A DNA stretch of 33,457 bases from Streptomyces sp. WAC06614 (GTDB taxonomy: Bacteria > Actinomycetota > Actinomycetes > Streptomycetales > Streptomycetaceae): assembly GCF_003949795.1 (NCBI RefSeq), contig NZ_RPRY01000046.1, positions 1-33,457 on the forward strand. The letters run 5' to 3'. Positions 26,339 through 33,457 of this stretch are shown here, piece by piece (within the stretch, counting starts at the first letter, position 1; each line of letters opens with the position of its first letter). Below the pieces are notes generated by a model, which had not been told where the DNA came from, searched no databases, and saw only the letters and a program-made list of their open reading frames with translations. The translations under genes were made by a program, and so were the position numbers.

Positions 26339-27240
26339 GCAAGGTAAGCACGACTCCGGACGGCCTTGTCATCGTCGACAAGCCGTCCGGTTTCACTTCG
26401 CACGACGTCGTGGCCAAGATGCGCGGGATCGCCAGGACCCGCCGGGTGGGTCACGCCGGAACCCTCGACCCCATGGCCACGGGCGTGCTCGTGCTGGGCG
26501 TCGAGAAGGCGACCAAGCTCCTCGGGCACCTGGCGCTGACGGAGAAGGAGTACCTGGGCACCGTCCGGCTCGGCCAGAACACGGTCACCGACGACGCCGA
26601 GGGCGACATCACCTCCGCCACCGACGCCTCCGGGGTCACCCGGGAAGCCGTGGACGCGGGCATCGCCAAGCTGACCGGCGAGATCATGCAGGTGCCGTCC
26701 AAGGTCAGCGCCATCAAGATCAACGGTGTGCGCTCCTACAAGCGGGCCCGCGAGGGCGAGGAGTTCGAGATCCCGGCCCGGCCGGTCACCATCTCCTCGT
26801 TCCAGGTCTACGACATGCGCGAGGCCGAGGCCGAGGACGGCACCAAGGTCGTCGACCTGGTGGTCTCGGTGGTCTGCTCCAGCGGTACGTACATCCGCGC
26901 CCTGGCCCGTGACCTCGGCGCCGACCTCGGCGTCGGCGGCCACCTCACCGCGCTGCGGCGCACCCGGGTCGGCCCGTACAAGCTGGACCGCGCGCGCACC
27001 CTGGACCAGCTCCAGGAGGAGCTGACGGTCATGCCCCTCGCCGAGGCGGCCGCCGCCGCCTTCCCGCGCTGGGACCTGGAGGCCCGCCGGGCCTCGCTGC
27101 TGGCCAACGGCGTCCGGCTGGAGATGCCGGACGTGTACGCGCCGGGCCGGACCGTGGCCGTCTTCGGCCCCGAGGGCAAGCTGCTCGCCCTGGTCGAGAA
27201 CAAGGGCGGCAAGGCCAAGTCGCTGGCCGTCTTCGCCTGA
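26335..27240 (+). CDS. truB: tRNA pseudouridine(55) synthase
   Basis: Protein of 301 aa that makes pseudouridine 55 in the T-loop of tRNAs. The catalytic aspartate is D45 in G-H-A-G-T-L-D-P-M-A-T-G. The early V-D-K-P-S-G-F-T-S-H-D-V motif and the later S-S-G-T-Y-I-R-A-L-A-R-D motif are intact, and a C-terminal PUA-like part with P-G-R-T-V-A-V-F follows. ATG 26335 overlaps the rbfA stop (ATGA), so translation is likely coupled. It is the last gene of the nusA-infB cluster; a long hairpin follows. Confidence 0.96.
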   Translation: MSKVSTTPDGLVIVDKPSGFTSHDVVAKMRGIARTRRVGHAGTLDPMATGVLVLGVEKATKLLGHLALTEKEYLGTVRLGQNTVTDDAEGDITSATDASGVTREAVDAGIAKLTGEIMQVPSKVSAIKINGVRSYKRAREGEEFEIPARPVTISSFQVYDMREAEAEDGTKVVDLVVSVVCSSGTYIRALARDLGADLGVGGHLTALRRTRVGPYKLDRARTLDQLQEELTVMPLAEAAAAAFPRWDLEARRASLLANGVRLEMPDVYAPGRTVAVFGPEGKLLALVENKGGKAKSLAVFA

Positions 27241-27281
27241 GGCCGGCAGGCACGACGGCACCGACGGGGACGACGGAACGA

Positions 27282-27323
27282 CGTGGAGCGGTGAGCACCG
27301 GTGGTGCTGCTCACCGCTCCACG
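27282..27323 (+). terminator. Long hairpin after truB
   Basis: The perfect 16-bp arms 27282-27297 and 27308-27323 enclose a 10-nt loop. No U-run follows. The remaining sequence up to 27455 contains no gene I can support. Confidence 0.7.
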
Positions 27324-27455
27324 ACCCCCCTCGGGTAGGTCTCTATCCATCCGGACGCCCCTCTTCACCCGTCCGAGCAGGCGCTCGGAGTGAAGGGAGG
27401 GAGCGTAAGGGGGCGCTTTCGTCCCACGTGCTTTTCCCGCTGATCTTCATCGACC

Positions 27456-27461
27456 TACGGT
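27456..27461 (+). promoter_or_regulatory. -10 box of a probable leaderless promoter (27468 gene)
   Basis: TACGGT lies exactly 6 nt before ATG 27468, with no Shine-Dalgarno site. Confidence 0.45.
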
Positions 27462-27467
27462 CGTCGG

Positions 27468-30400
27468 ATGGAGGTCACGGGGGAGCTGGTCCGGATCTGC
27501 GATCTCGTCGGACGGCCGCGCGGCAGCGGCTTCGTGGCCGACGACCGGGGCACGGTCGTGACCGGCCACGACGTGGTGGCCGGCCTGGCACAGCTGGTGG
27601 TGCAGGGCCCGGGGCCCGCGGCGCGGACCTGCGTGGTCGAGGCGGCCGAGGTGCTGCCGCTGCCCGCGCTCGGGCTGGCCCTCGTCCCCACCGACGGACT
27701 GGGGGTCCGGCCGCTGCCGGTGACCGTGCGCGACGCGCTGCCGGCCGGGCGGTACGTACGCCTGGCCGCCCGCGGCTGGCGCCAGGCCCGGGTCCTCGGC
27801 GCCGCCGCCGGACCCGCCCAGGCCGGACCGTCGGTGGAGATCGCCCTGGCGCTGGGCACCGACGGCATGGACGCGCTACGCCTGGGCGGCGAGGCCCGCG
27901 GCGGCCCGGTGCTGGACGCCGGGACCGGGTCCGTGCTCGCGGTCCTCGGCACGACCGGGGACCCGGACCGGCACGGGCCGGGCCGGGCCGTGGCGCTGCG
28001 CCGCGCGGCCGCCGCCGGGCCCGGCGGGCCGCTGGCCGTGCTGCTGGCACGCAACGCGGCGACCGTCCCCGCGTACGGCGCCGACCTCAACCTCGCCGGC
28101 GCCCTCCGGTTGACCGGCGCCACCCTGGCCCCGGCCGCGCTGCCGGACGGGCCGGAGCCGGTGGAACGCCCCGCCGTCGTGACCGAGCTGGCCGCCTTCA
28201 CGGCCTCCGGCCGGCCGCTGACCGCCCTGGTCGGCGCCCCCGGCACCGGCCGCACCACGGAACTGGCGGCCCTGGCCCGCCGCCGCACCCAGGGCCCCGC
28301 CCCGGCCCCCACGATCTGGCTGCGCGGGGCCGACCTCCACCCCGACGACGCCTCCCTCGCCACGGCGGTCACCCGCGCCCTGACCGCCGCGGCCCGGAGC
28401 GCCTCGACCGGCTCACCCGGCTCGACCGCCGCCGCCTCGCCCGGGCCCGCAGGGGCGCCGGACGGCTCACCGGGCTCGTCGGTGTCGCCGGGAGGCGGGG
28501 ACGGCAGTGCCGAGCGGATCGCCGCCCTGGCGAAGGCGGCGGGGCGGCCGCTCCTGGTGCTGCTCGACGCGCCCGAGGAGATGCCGGCCCGCCTCGCGCA
28601 CCGGCTGGGGGAGTGGACCGCCCGGAGCACGGCCTGGCTGCGGGAGGCAGGGGCGCAGGCGGTGCTCGCCTGCCGGCCCGAGTTCTGGGAGCGGGCCGGC
28701 GCGCTCTGCCCGGCCGAGGACCTCCACCTCCCCGGGCGCCCGGCCCCGCACCTGCCGCCCGCCCTCCGGCTCGGTGACCTCGCCCCGGACGAGGCGGCCG
28801 CCGCCCGGGCCCGGTACGGCATTCCCGACGGGGCCGTCCGCGCCGCCGACGCCCGGCATCCGCTCACCCTGCGCCTGCTCTCCGGGATCCGCGCCACCGG
28901 GGTCACCGGGGGCACGCCCGGGCGCGCCGAGGTGTTCGCCGCCCACCTGGACCTGATGTGCCTGCGCGTGGCCGTACGGATCGCCGCGGGCGAGGGCGCG
29001 TCCGTCCACGGGCCGGGGGTCCGGCGCCTGGCCGCCCGGGTGGCCGGCCGACTGCACGAGGCGGCCCGCCGCTGCCTGGGCCCCGGGCAGGGCGAACTGG
29101 ACCGGGCCTCCTTCGAGGAGCTCTTCCCCCGGCGCACCGGCTGGGCCGCCGCAGTGCTGGCCGAGGGCCTGCTCGTCGCCGCCGGGACCGGCTACCGGCT
29201 CGCCGACGAGGAGCTCGCCGACTGGCTCCAGGCCGGGCACCTCGACGTACCGACCGCCCTGGACTCCCTGGTCCACCGCCGTCTCCCCGCACCCGTCCTC
29301 CCCGTCCCCCGCCACCGCCTGGGCCCCGAGGGCACCCAGGGTGGACAGCAGGCCGGCCAGGCGCCGGGCCAGCGCGTCCGGCGGAGCGGAACCGGACGAC
29401 GAACGTGCCTGGTGGGCGCGGCGGTTGCTGCGCGAGGTGCTCCTGCGGGTCGAGGACGCCACGCCGTACACCGAGGTGCTGGAGGGGCTGGCGGAGCATG
29501 TGGTCCGGTCCGGGCCGGGGGAGTTCGGCGGGTCGTTCTTCAACCGGCTGCGGCTGCCCGAGGCGGTCCGCCTGGACCTGCTGCGCCGGGTCCTGCCCGC
29601 CGACCCGCCCCCGGGACCAGGGCCCGGACCGGGACCCGGACCCGGACCAGGGCCCGCCGACCGTTACCTCGACGCCGCCCGCCGCCGGCTGGTCCGCGAT
29701 CCCCGTGGCGTCCAGCCCCTGGTCGCCGCCTGGTTCGGGGACGGGCGCACCCTGCGCGGGCGGCCCGGGGCCACGGTCGCCACCGCCGCGCAGGCGCTGC
29801 TGCACACCCATCGCGCCCTCGCCGTGGACGACCTCGCCGAGGCCCTGGTCGCCGCCGCGCACCCGCGCGCCGACGAACTCCTCGCCGTCCTCGCCGAGGA
29901 GGAGCCCGCCGCGATGTGCCGCGCCGTGGACCGCTGGGCGCACGACGAACGGCCCGAACGCCGGGTCGCCGCCGCCACGTACGGGCCGGCCGTGGCCCCC
30001 CACGTCCGCACCCCGGCCGACCGCGAACTGCTGCGCTACGCCGCCCGGGCCCTGCTGGCCCGGCCCGACACCGCCCTGCACGGCAGCGCCCTGGCCGTCC
30101 TGCTGCGCGACCCGCAGGAACGCGCCCGCTACCTCCCCCAGGCCCTGGACTGCTTCCGCCACGGCGGCTCCCGCCTCCCCGCCGAGGCCCTGGTGGCGGC
30201 CCTGCCCCTGCTGCCCGACCCCGACGGGGTCTTCCAGGCCCTGCGGGCCCGGGCCGACGGCGAGGTGTTGCGCGCCCTGGCCCCGCTGACCACCCCGGGG
30301 CTCGCCCGGCGCGCCGCCGAACTGGTCCGCGACCACCTCGCCCGGCACCCCGAGGACGCCCCGCACGCCGCCGCCTTCGTCGACCACCGCCTCGACCAGG

Positions 30401-30876
30401 GCCCGGTCGCCCGGGGCGTGCTGCTGCCGCTGGTGGCCGACCTGCTACGGGGCCCGGCCGTGGTCCGCACCGCGCTGGCGGCCGTCCTCGCCGCGCCCGG
30501 CGCCGAGGCCTCGTGGGAGCTGCGGGGCGAGCTGGCCGTCGTGCTGCTGGCCGCCGAGGAGGACCCGGTCGTCCTGGACGCGGCCCTCGGGGCGCTCGCC
30601 CACGGCGCCGGGTCGTGCCCGCCCGAGCGCACCCGGCAGCTGCTGCGCCGGACCGGGCGGCAGCTGCTGCGGGCGCCCGGCGGGCCGGCCCTGTTCGAGC
30701 GGCGGACGGTGGAGCTGGTGCGGGCCGCGCCCGGGTTCGGGGACCTGCTCGCGCGGTGGCTCGCCGAGGACGCCGCCCAGACCTCGGCCCTGCTCGGGCC
30801 GGGCGCTCGACGGATGGTGGAAACGCTCACGGGACGCATCGCCGGACCTGGCACACTTGACGTGACCCTGGCGTGA
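27468..30876 (+). pseudogene. Frameshifted protease-fold/P-loop/helical-repeat protein
   Basis: One large gene appears split over two frames. From ATG 27468 the first frame reads well to about 29328; from about 29341 a second frame (+1) carries the continuation to 30876. The N-terminal ~230 residues look like a trypsin-like fold (G-S-G-F-V-A-D-D-R-G-T-V-V-T-G-H34), but the serine position reads E-A-R144-G-G-P, so it should not be catalytic. A P-loop follows, G256-A-P-G-T-G-R262-T, with Arg in place of the Walker lysine, and a Walker B-like L-L-V-L-L-D. A helical region comes next. The first frame stays open to 30860, but its reading past 29330 looks random. A sequencing error, a real mutation or a local rearrangement are all possible. 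Streptomyces often carry an intact protein of this kind between truB and ribF, from memory. Confidence 0.72.
29341..30876 (+). CDS. C-terminal fragment: helical-repeat part of the split gene
   Basis: 511 aa from GTG 29341 to the shared end. The convincing sequence starts near D-E-R-A-W-W-A-R-R-L-L-R-E-V-L-L-R-V and consists of helix pairs like an ARM/HEAT solenoid (for example A-L-L-R-D-P-Q-E-R-A-R and A-L-R-A-R-A-D-G-E-V-L-R-A-L). A Gly-Pro run at 29605-29655 comes from a hexanucleotide repeat. No ribosome-binding site is evident before 29341, so independent translation is doubtful unless it is reinitiated. It probably depends on the upstream frame. Confidence 0.6.
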   Translation: MDSRPARRRASASGGAEPDDERAWWARRLLREVLLRVEDATPYTEVLEGLAEHVVRSGPGEFGGSFFNRLRLPEAVRLDLLRRVLPADPPPGPGPGPGPGPGPGPADRYLDAARRRLVRDPRGVQPLVAAWFGDGRTLRGRPGATVATAAQALLHTHRALAVDDLAEALVAAAHPRADELLAVLAEEEPAAMCRAVDRWAHDERPERRVAAATYGPAVAPHVRTPADRELLRYAARALLARPDTALHGSALAVLLRDPQERARYLPQALDCFRHGGSRLPAEALVAALPLLPDPDGVFQALRARADGEVLRALAPLTTPGLARRAAELVRDHLARHPEDAPHAAAFVDHRLDQGPVARGVLLPLVADLLRGPAVVRTALAAVLAAPGAEASWELRGELAVVLLAAEEDPVVLDAALGALAHGAGSCPPERTRQLLRRTGRQLLRAPGGPALFERRTVELVRAAPGFGDLLARWLAEDAAQTSALLGPGARRMVETLTGRIAGPGTLDVTLA

Positions 30877-30906
30877 GCCGGACGCCGATGCGGGCCCCTG
30901 AGCACC

Positions 30907-30973
30907 GGCATGGCAGTCTTAGACCTGCACATTTTTACAGGCACTACACGGGTTCGGGCGAGGAGCGGTCACA
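30907..30973 (+). promoter_or_regulatory. AT-richer ribF leader with ribosome-binding site
   Basis: This stretch contains TTAGAC (30919-30924) and an AT-rich ATTTTTACA (30931-30939), unusual in this GC-rich window, and ends with GAGGAG (30959-30964) 9 nt before the ribF GTG. It probably holds the ribF promoter, but I cannot assign a clean -35/-10 pair. Confidence 0.4.
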
Positions 30974-31933
30974 GTGCAGCGCTGGCGTGGCTTGGAGGAC
31001 ATCCCCCAGGACTGGGGACGCAGCGTCGTCACCATCGGCTCCTACGACGGTGTCCACCGGGGACATCAGCTGATCATCGGACGGGCCGTGGCCCGGGCCC
31101 GCGAGCTCGGGGTGCCCTCCGTCGTCGTCACCTTCGACCCGCACCCGAGCGAGGTCGTCCGCCCCGGCAGCCACCCGCCGCTGCTCGCCCCGCACCACCG
31201 TCGCGCCGAGCTGATGGCGGACCTGGGCGTGGACGCGCTGCTGATCCTGCCGTTCACGGCGGAGTTCTCCCAGCTGTCCCCGGCCGACTTCATCGTCAAG
31301 GTCCTGGTGGACAAGCTGCACGCGCGCCAGGTCATCGAGGGTCCCAACTTCCGCTTCGGCCACCGGGCCGCCGGGGACGTCGCCTACCTGCGCGAGCTGG
31401 GCGCCACCTACGACTACGAGGTCGAGGTCGTCGACCTGGTGGTGCGCGGCGAGGCCGGCGGCGGCGAGCCGTTCTCCTCGACCCTGGCGCGCCGGCTGGT
31501 CGCGGCCGGGGACGTGGAGGGCGCGGCCGAGATCCTCGGGCGTCCGCACCGGGTCGAGGGCGTCGTCGTCCGCGGCGCGCAGCGCGGCCGCGAGCTCGGC
31601 TACCCGACGGCGAACGTCGAGACCCTGCCGCACACCGCGATCCCGGCCGACGGCGTGTACGCGGGCTGGCTGACCGCGGACGGCGAGCGGATGCCGGCGG
31701 CCATCTCGGTCGGCACGAACCCGCAGTTCGACGGGACCGCGCGGACCGTCGAGGCGTACGCCATCGACCGGGTGGGGCTCGACCTGTACGGGCTGCACGT
31801 GACCGTGGACTTCCTGGCGTACGTGCGCGGCATGGCCAAGTTCGACTCGCTGGACGGCCTGCTGGAGGCCATGGCCGACGACGTGAAGCGGGCGCGGGCG
31901 CTGACCGAGGCCTACGACAGCGCCGCAGGCTGA
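30974..31933 (+). CDS. ribF: Bifunctional riboflavin kinase/FAD synthetase
   Basis: Protein of 319 aa making FMN from riboflavin and FAD from FMN. The N-terminal FAD synthetase part has the nucleotidyltransferase motif G-S-Y-D-G-V-H28-R-G-H31 and V-T-F-D-P-H-P. A G-P-N-F-R-F-G-H motif follows. The C-terminal riboflavin kinase has R-G-R-E-L-G-Y-P-T-A-N (P211-T-A-N214), which binds Mg-ATP. GTG 30974 follows GAGGAG by 9 nt. Position downstream of truB is the usual actinobacterial one. A 19-bp hairpin after the stop is shared with the convergent gene. Confidence 0.97.
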   Translation: MQRWRGLEDIPQDWGRSVVTIGSYDGVHRGHQLIIGRAVARARELGVPSVVVTFDPHPSEVVRPGSHPPLLAPHHRRAELMADLGVDALLILPFTAEFSQLSPADFIVKVLVDKLHARQVIEGPNFRFGHRAAGDVAYLRELGATYDYEVEVVDLVVRGEAGGGEPFSSTLARRLVAAGDVEGAAEILGRPHRVEGVVVRGAQRGRELGYPTANVETLPHTAIPADGVYAGWLTADGERMPAAISVGTNPQFDGTARTVEAYAIDRVGLDLYGLHVTVDFLAYVRGMAKFDSLDGLLEAMADDVKRARALTEAYDSAAG

Positions 31934-31968
31934 GCCGGCGCCGGTCGGCCGCCACCACCACCGACGGG

Positions 31969-32009
31969 CGAGGGCCCGTACCGTCCGGGTCGGACGGTAC
32001 GGGCCCTCG
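31969..32009. terminator. Bidirectional terminator between ribF and the convergent ATPase gene
   Basis: Perfect 19-bp stem (31969-31987 with 31991-32009) with a 3-nt loop, lying 36 nt after the ribF stop and 28 nt before the end of the minus-strand gene. Confidence 0.85.
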
Positions 32010-32036
32010 GCGTGTGTCGGGGACCTTCCTCCGGGC

Positions 32037-33457
32037 CTACTGGGCCTGGCGCGGGTCCTGCGGGGGCTGGGGCGGCTGTTGCGGCTGCTGCGCCGGGGCC
32101 TGCGGAGGCTGCTGGTACGGGCCGGGCTGGCCGTACGGGCCCGGCTGCGGCGTCGGCTGCTGGGGCGGGTACGGGTACGGCTGCTGCTGCGGGTAGGGCT
32201 GCGGCTGACCGCCGTACGGCTGCTGCTGGGTCTGGGCCTGGGCACGGACGAAGTCCTCGGCGACCAGGGCGGAGAGGTGGAAGTACGCCTCCCGCGTCTT
32301 GGGCCGCATCATGTCGAGGTCGACCTCGGCGCCGGCGGCCAGGTGCTCGTCGAAGGGCACGACCACGACCCCGCGGCAGCGGGTCTCGAAGTGCTGGACG
32401 ATGTCCTCGACCTTGATCATCTTTCCGGTCTCGCGGACCCCCGAGATGACGGTGAGGGAGCGCGCGACCAGGTCGGCGTAACCGTGGGCGGAGAGCCAGT
32501 CGAGAGTGGTGCTCGCGCTGCTGGCGCCGTCCACGGACGGGGTGGAGATGATGATCAGCTGATCGGCCAGGTCCAGGACCCCGCGCATGGCGGAGTACAG
32601 CAGTCCGGTGCCCGAGTCGGTGAGGATGATCGGGTACTGGCGGCCCAGGACCTCTATCGCGCGGCGGTAGTCCTCGTCGTTGAAGGTCGTGGAGACGGCC
32701 GGGTCCACGTCGTTGGCGATGATCTCCAGGCCGGAGGGGGCCTGGGAGGTGAACCGCCGGATGTCCATGTACGAGTTCAGGTACGGGATCGCCTGGACCA
32801 GGTCGCGGATGGTCGCCCCGGTCTCCCGGCGCACGCGGCGGCCGAGGGTGCCGGCGTCCGGGTTCGCGTCGATGGCCAGGATCTTGTCCTGGCGCTCGGT
32901 GGCGAGGGTGGCGCCGAGGGCGGTGGTGGTCGTGGTCTTGCCGACGCCGCCCTTGAGGCTGATGACCGCGATGCGGTAGCAGGACAGGACCGGCGTACGG
33001 ATCAGCTCCAGCTTGCGCTGGCGCTCCGCCTCGGCGGCCTTGCCGCCCAGCCGGAAGAGGGAGTTGGAGCCGGCGCGGCTGCTCTTCGGCTTCTGCTTGT
33101 TGCGCAGCAGGCGGTCGGAGGACAGCTCGACGGCGGCCGTGTAGCCCAGCGGGGCACCGCCGGCGGGCGAGGCCTGGTACCGCGGGTCCTGCGCAGCGGG
33201 GCCGCCAGGGCCGCCGGGGCCGGGCTGCTGGGCCCACTGCTGCGGGTGCGGCTGCTGATGCGCCTGGGGCTGCGGCTGCGGCTGCGGCTGCGGCGGCACG
33301 GGCGGCTGGGCCTGCGGCGGCACCGGGGCCTGGGGCTGCTGAGGCTGCTGTGCCCAGGGGGCACCGGCCTGCGGCTGCTGCGGCGCCGGCGGCACGGGCG
33401 GGAACCCGTACCCGGCCGGGGGCTGGGGCGGCTGGGGCTGCGCGGGCACGTCCTGGG
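32037..33457 (-). CDS. MinD/ParA-like ATPase with Pro/Gln-rich tails, EspI-like (5' partial)
   Basis: At least 470 aa; the frame is still open at the right edge. A GTG at 33449 could be the start but has no usable ribosome-binding site in view, so I treat the 5' end as cut. Pro/Gln-rich tails flank a central MinD/ParA ATPase with deviant Walker A K166-G-G-V-G-K171-T (numbered from 33449), then [10 protein letters not shown] and T-D-S-G-T-G-L. A basic segment ([13 protein letters not shown]) precedes the domain. This architecture matches EspI-type proteins at type VII (ESX) secretion loci, and a homologue in S. coelicolor borders the esx cluster near SCO5717, from memory. If so, the ESX genes lie beyond the right edge. 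The ATPase call is firm; the ESX link is inference. Confidence 0.85.
   Translation of the reverse strand, partial: QDVPAQPQPPQPPAGYGFPPVPPAPQQPQAGAPWAQQPQQPQAPVPPQAQPPVPPQPQPQPQPQAHQQPHPQQWAQQPGPGGPGGPAAQDPRYQASPAGGAPLGYTAAVELSSDRLLRNKQKPKSSRAGSNSLFRLGGKAAEAERQRKLELIRTPVLSCYRIAVISLKGGVGKTTTTTALGATLATERQDKILAIDANPDAGTLGRRVRRETGATIRDLVQAIPYLNSYMDIRRFTSQAPSGLEIIANDVDPAVSTTFNDEDYRRAIEVLGRQYPIILTDSGTGLLYSAMRGVLDLADQLIIISTPSVDGASSASTTLDWLSAHGYADLVARSLTVISGVRETGKMIKVEDIVQHFETRCRGVVVVPFDEHLAAGAEVDLDMMRPKTREAYFHLSALVAEDFVRAQAQTQQQPYGGQPQPYPQQQPYPYPPQQPTPQPGPYGQPGPYQQPPQAPAQQPQQPPQPPQDPRQAQ

Noticed and set aside
30873..31073. Small 66-codon gene before ribF
   Set aside because: It overlaps the ribF start in another frame, lacks a ribosome-binding site and has no family resemblance.

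Overview
The window is chromosomal DNA of a Streptomyces or close relative. The GC content is very high, third codon positions are almost all G or C, GTG starts are common, and I noticed no TTA leucine codon in any gene called here. Gene order is the actinobacterial housekeeping order dxr - site-2 protease - ispG - GNAT - proS, then rimP-nusA-ylxR-infB-ylxP-rbfA-truB, then ribF. I saw no tRNA or rRNA gene, insertion sequence, prophage or CRISPR array.

Layout. 53-2512: membrane-anchored VirD4/TraG-like ATPase whose C-terminus is nearly duplicated after its stop codon. 2677-4257: PucR-type regulator ending inside a 13 x 16 bp tandem array. 4658-6103: aldehyde dehydrogenase. Two strong hairpins follow. 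6306-8246: long acyl-CoA dehydrogenase. 8304-9602: unknown protein. 9726-14626: isoprenoid/membrane-proteolysis block (dxr and site-2 protease overlapping by 4 nt, then ispG, then a DUF4081-type GNAT). 14655-16949: second GNAT and prolyl-tRNA synthetase. 16992-20094 (minus strand): a compact four-gene set reading lipoprotein, ferritin-like protein, aminoglycoside-phosphotransferase fold protein with all catalytic residues replaced, and slipin. 20251-27240: the translation/transcription operon around nusA and infB. 27468-30876: a large inactive-protease/P-loop/alpha-solenoid gene broken by a frameshift. 30974-31933: ribF. 32037 to the right edge (minus strand): MinD-like ATPase with Pro/Gln-rich tails, resembling the EspI-type protein at the edge of actinobacterial type VII secretion loci.

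How the genes work together. Dxr and IspG are two steps of the MEP isoprenoid pathway, and they flank a membrane protease that often belongs to envelope-stress signalling. The nusA-infB block supplies ribosome maturation (RimP, RbfA), tRNA pseudouridine (TruB), transcription elongation/termination (NusA) and translation initiation (IF-2). RibF makes FMN and FAD. The minus-strand cassette between proS and rimP has no known joint function. It is the best candidate here for an undescribed system, because it couples an exported lipoprotein, a ferritin-like protein, a pseudokinase and a membrane scaffold protein. Several genes appear to be transcribed from promoters whose -10 box lies exactly 6 nt before the ATG, which would give leaderless mRNAs.
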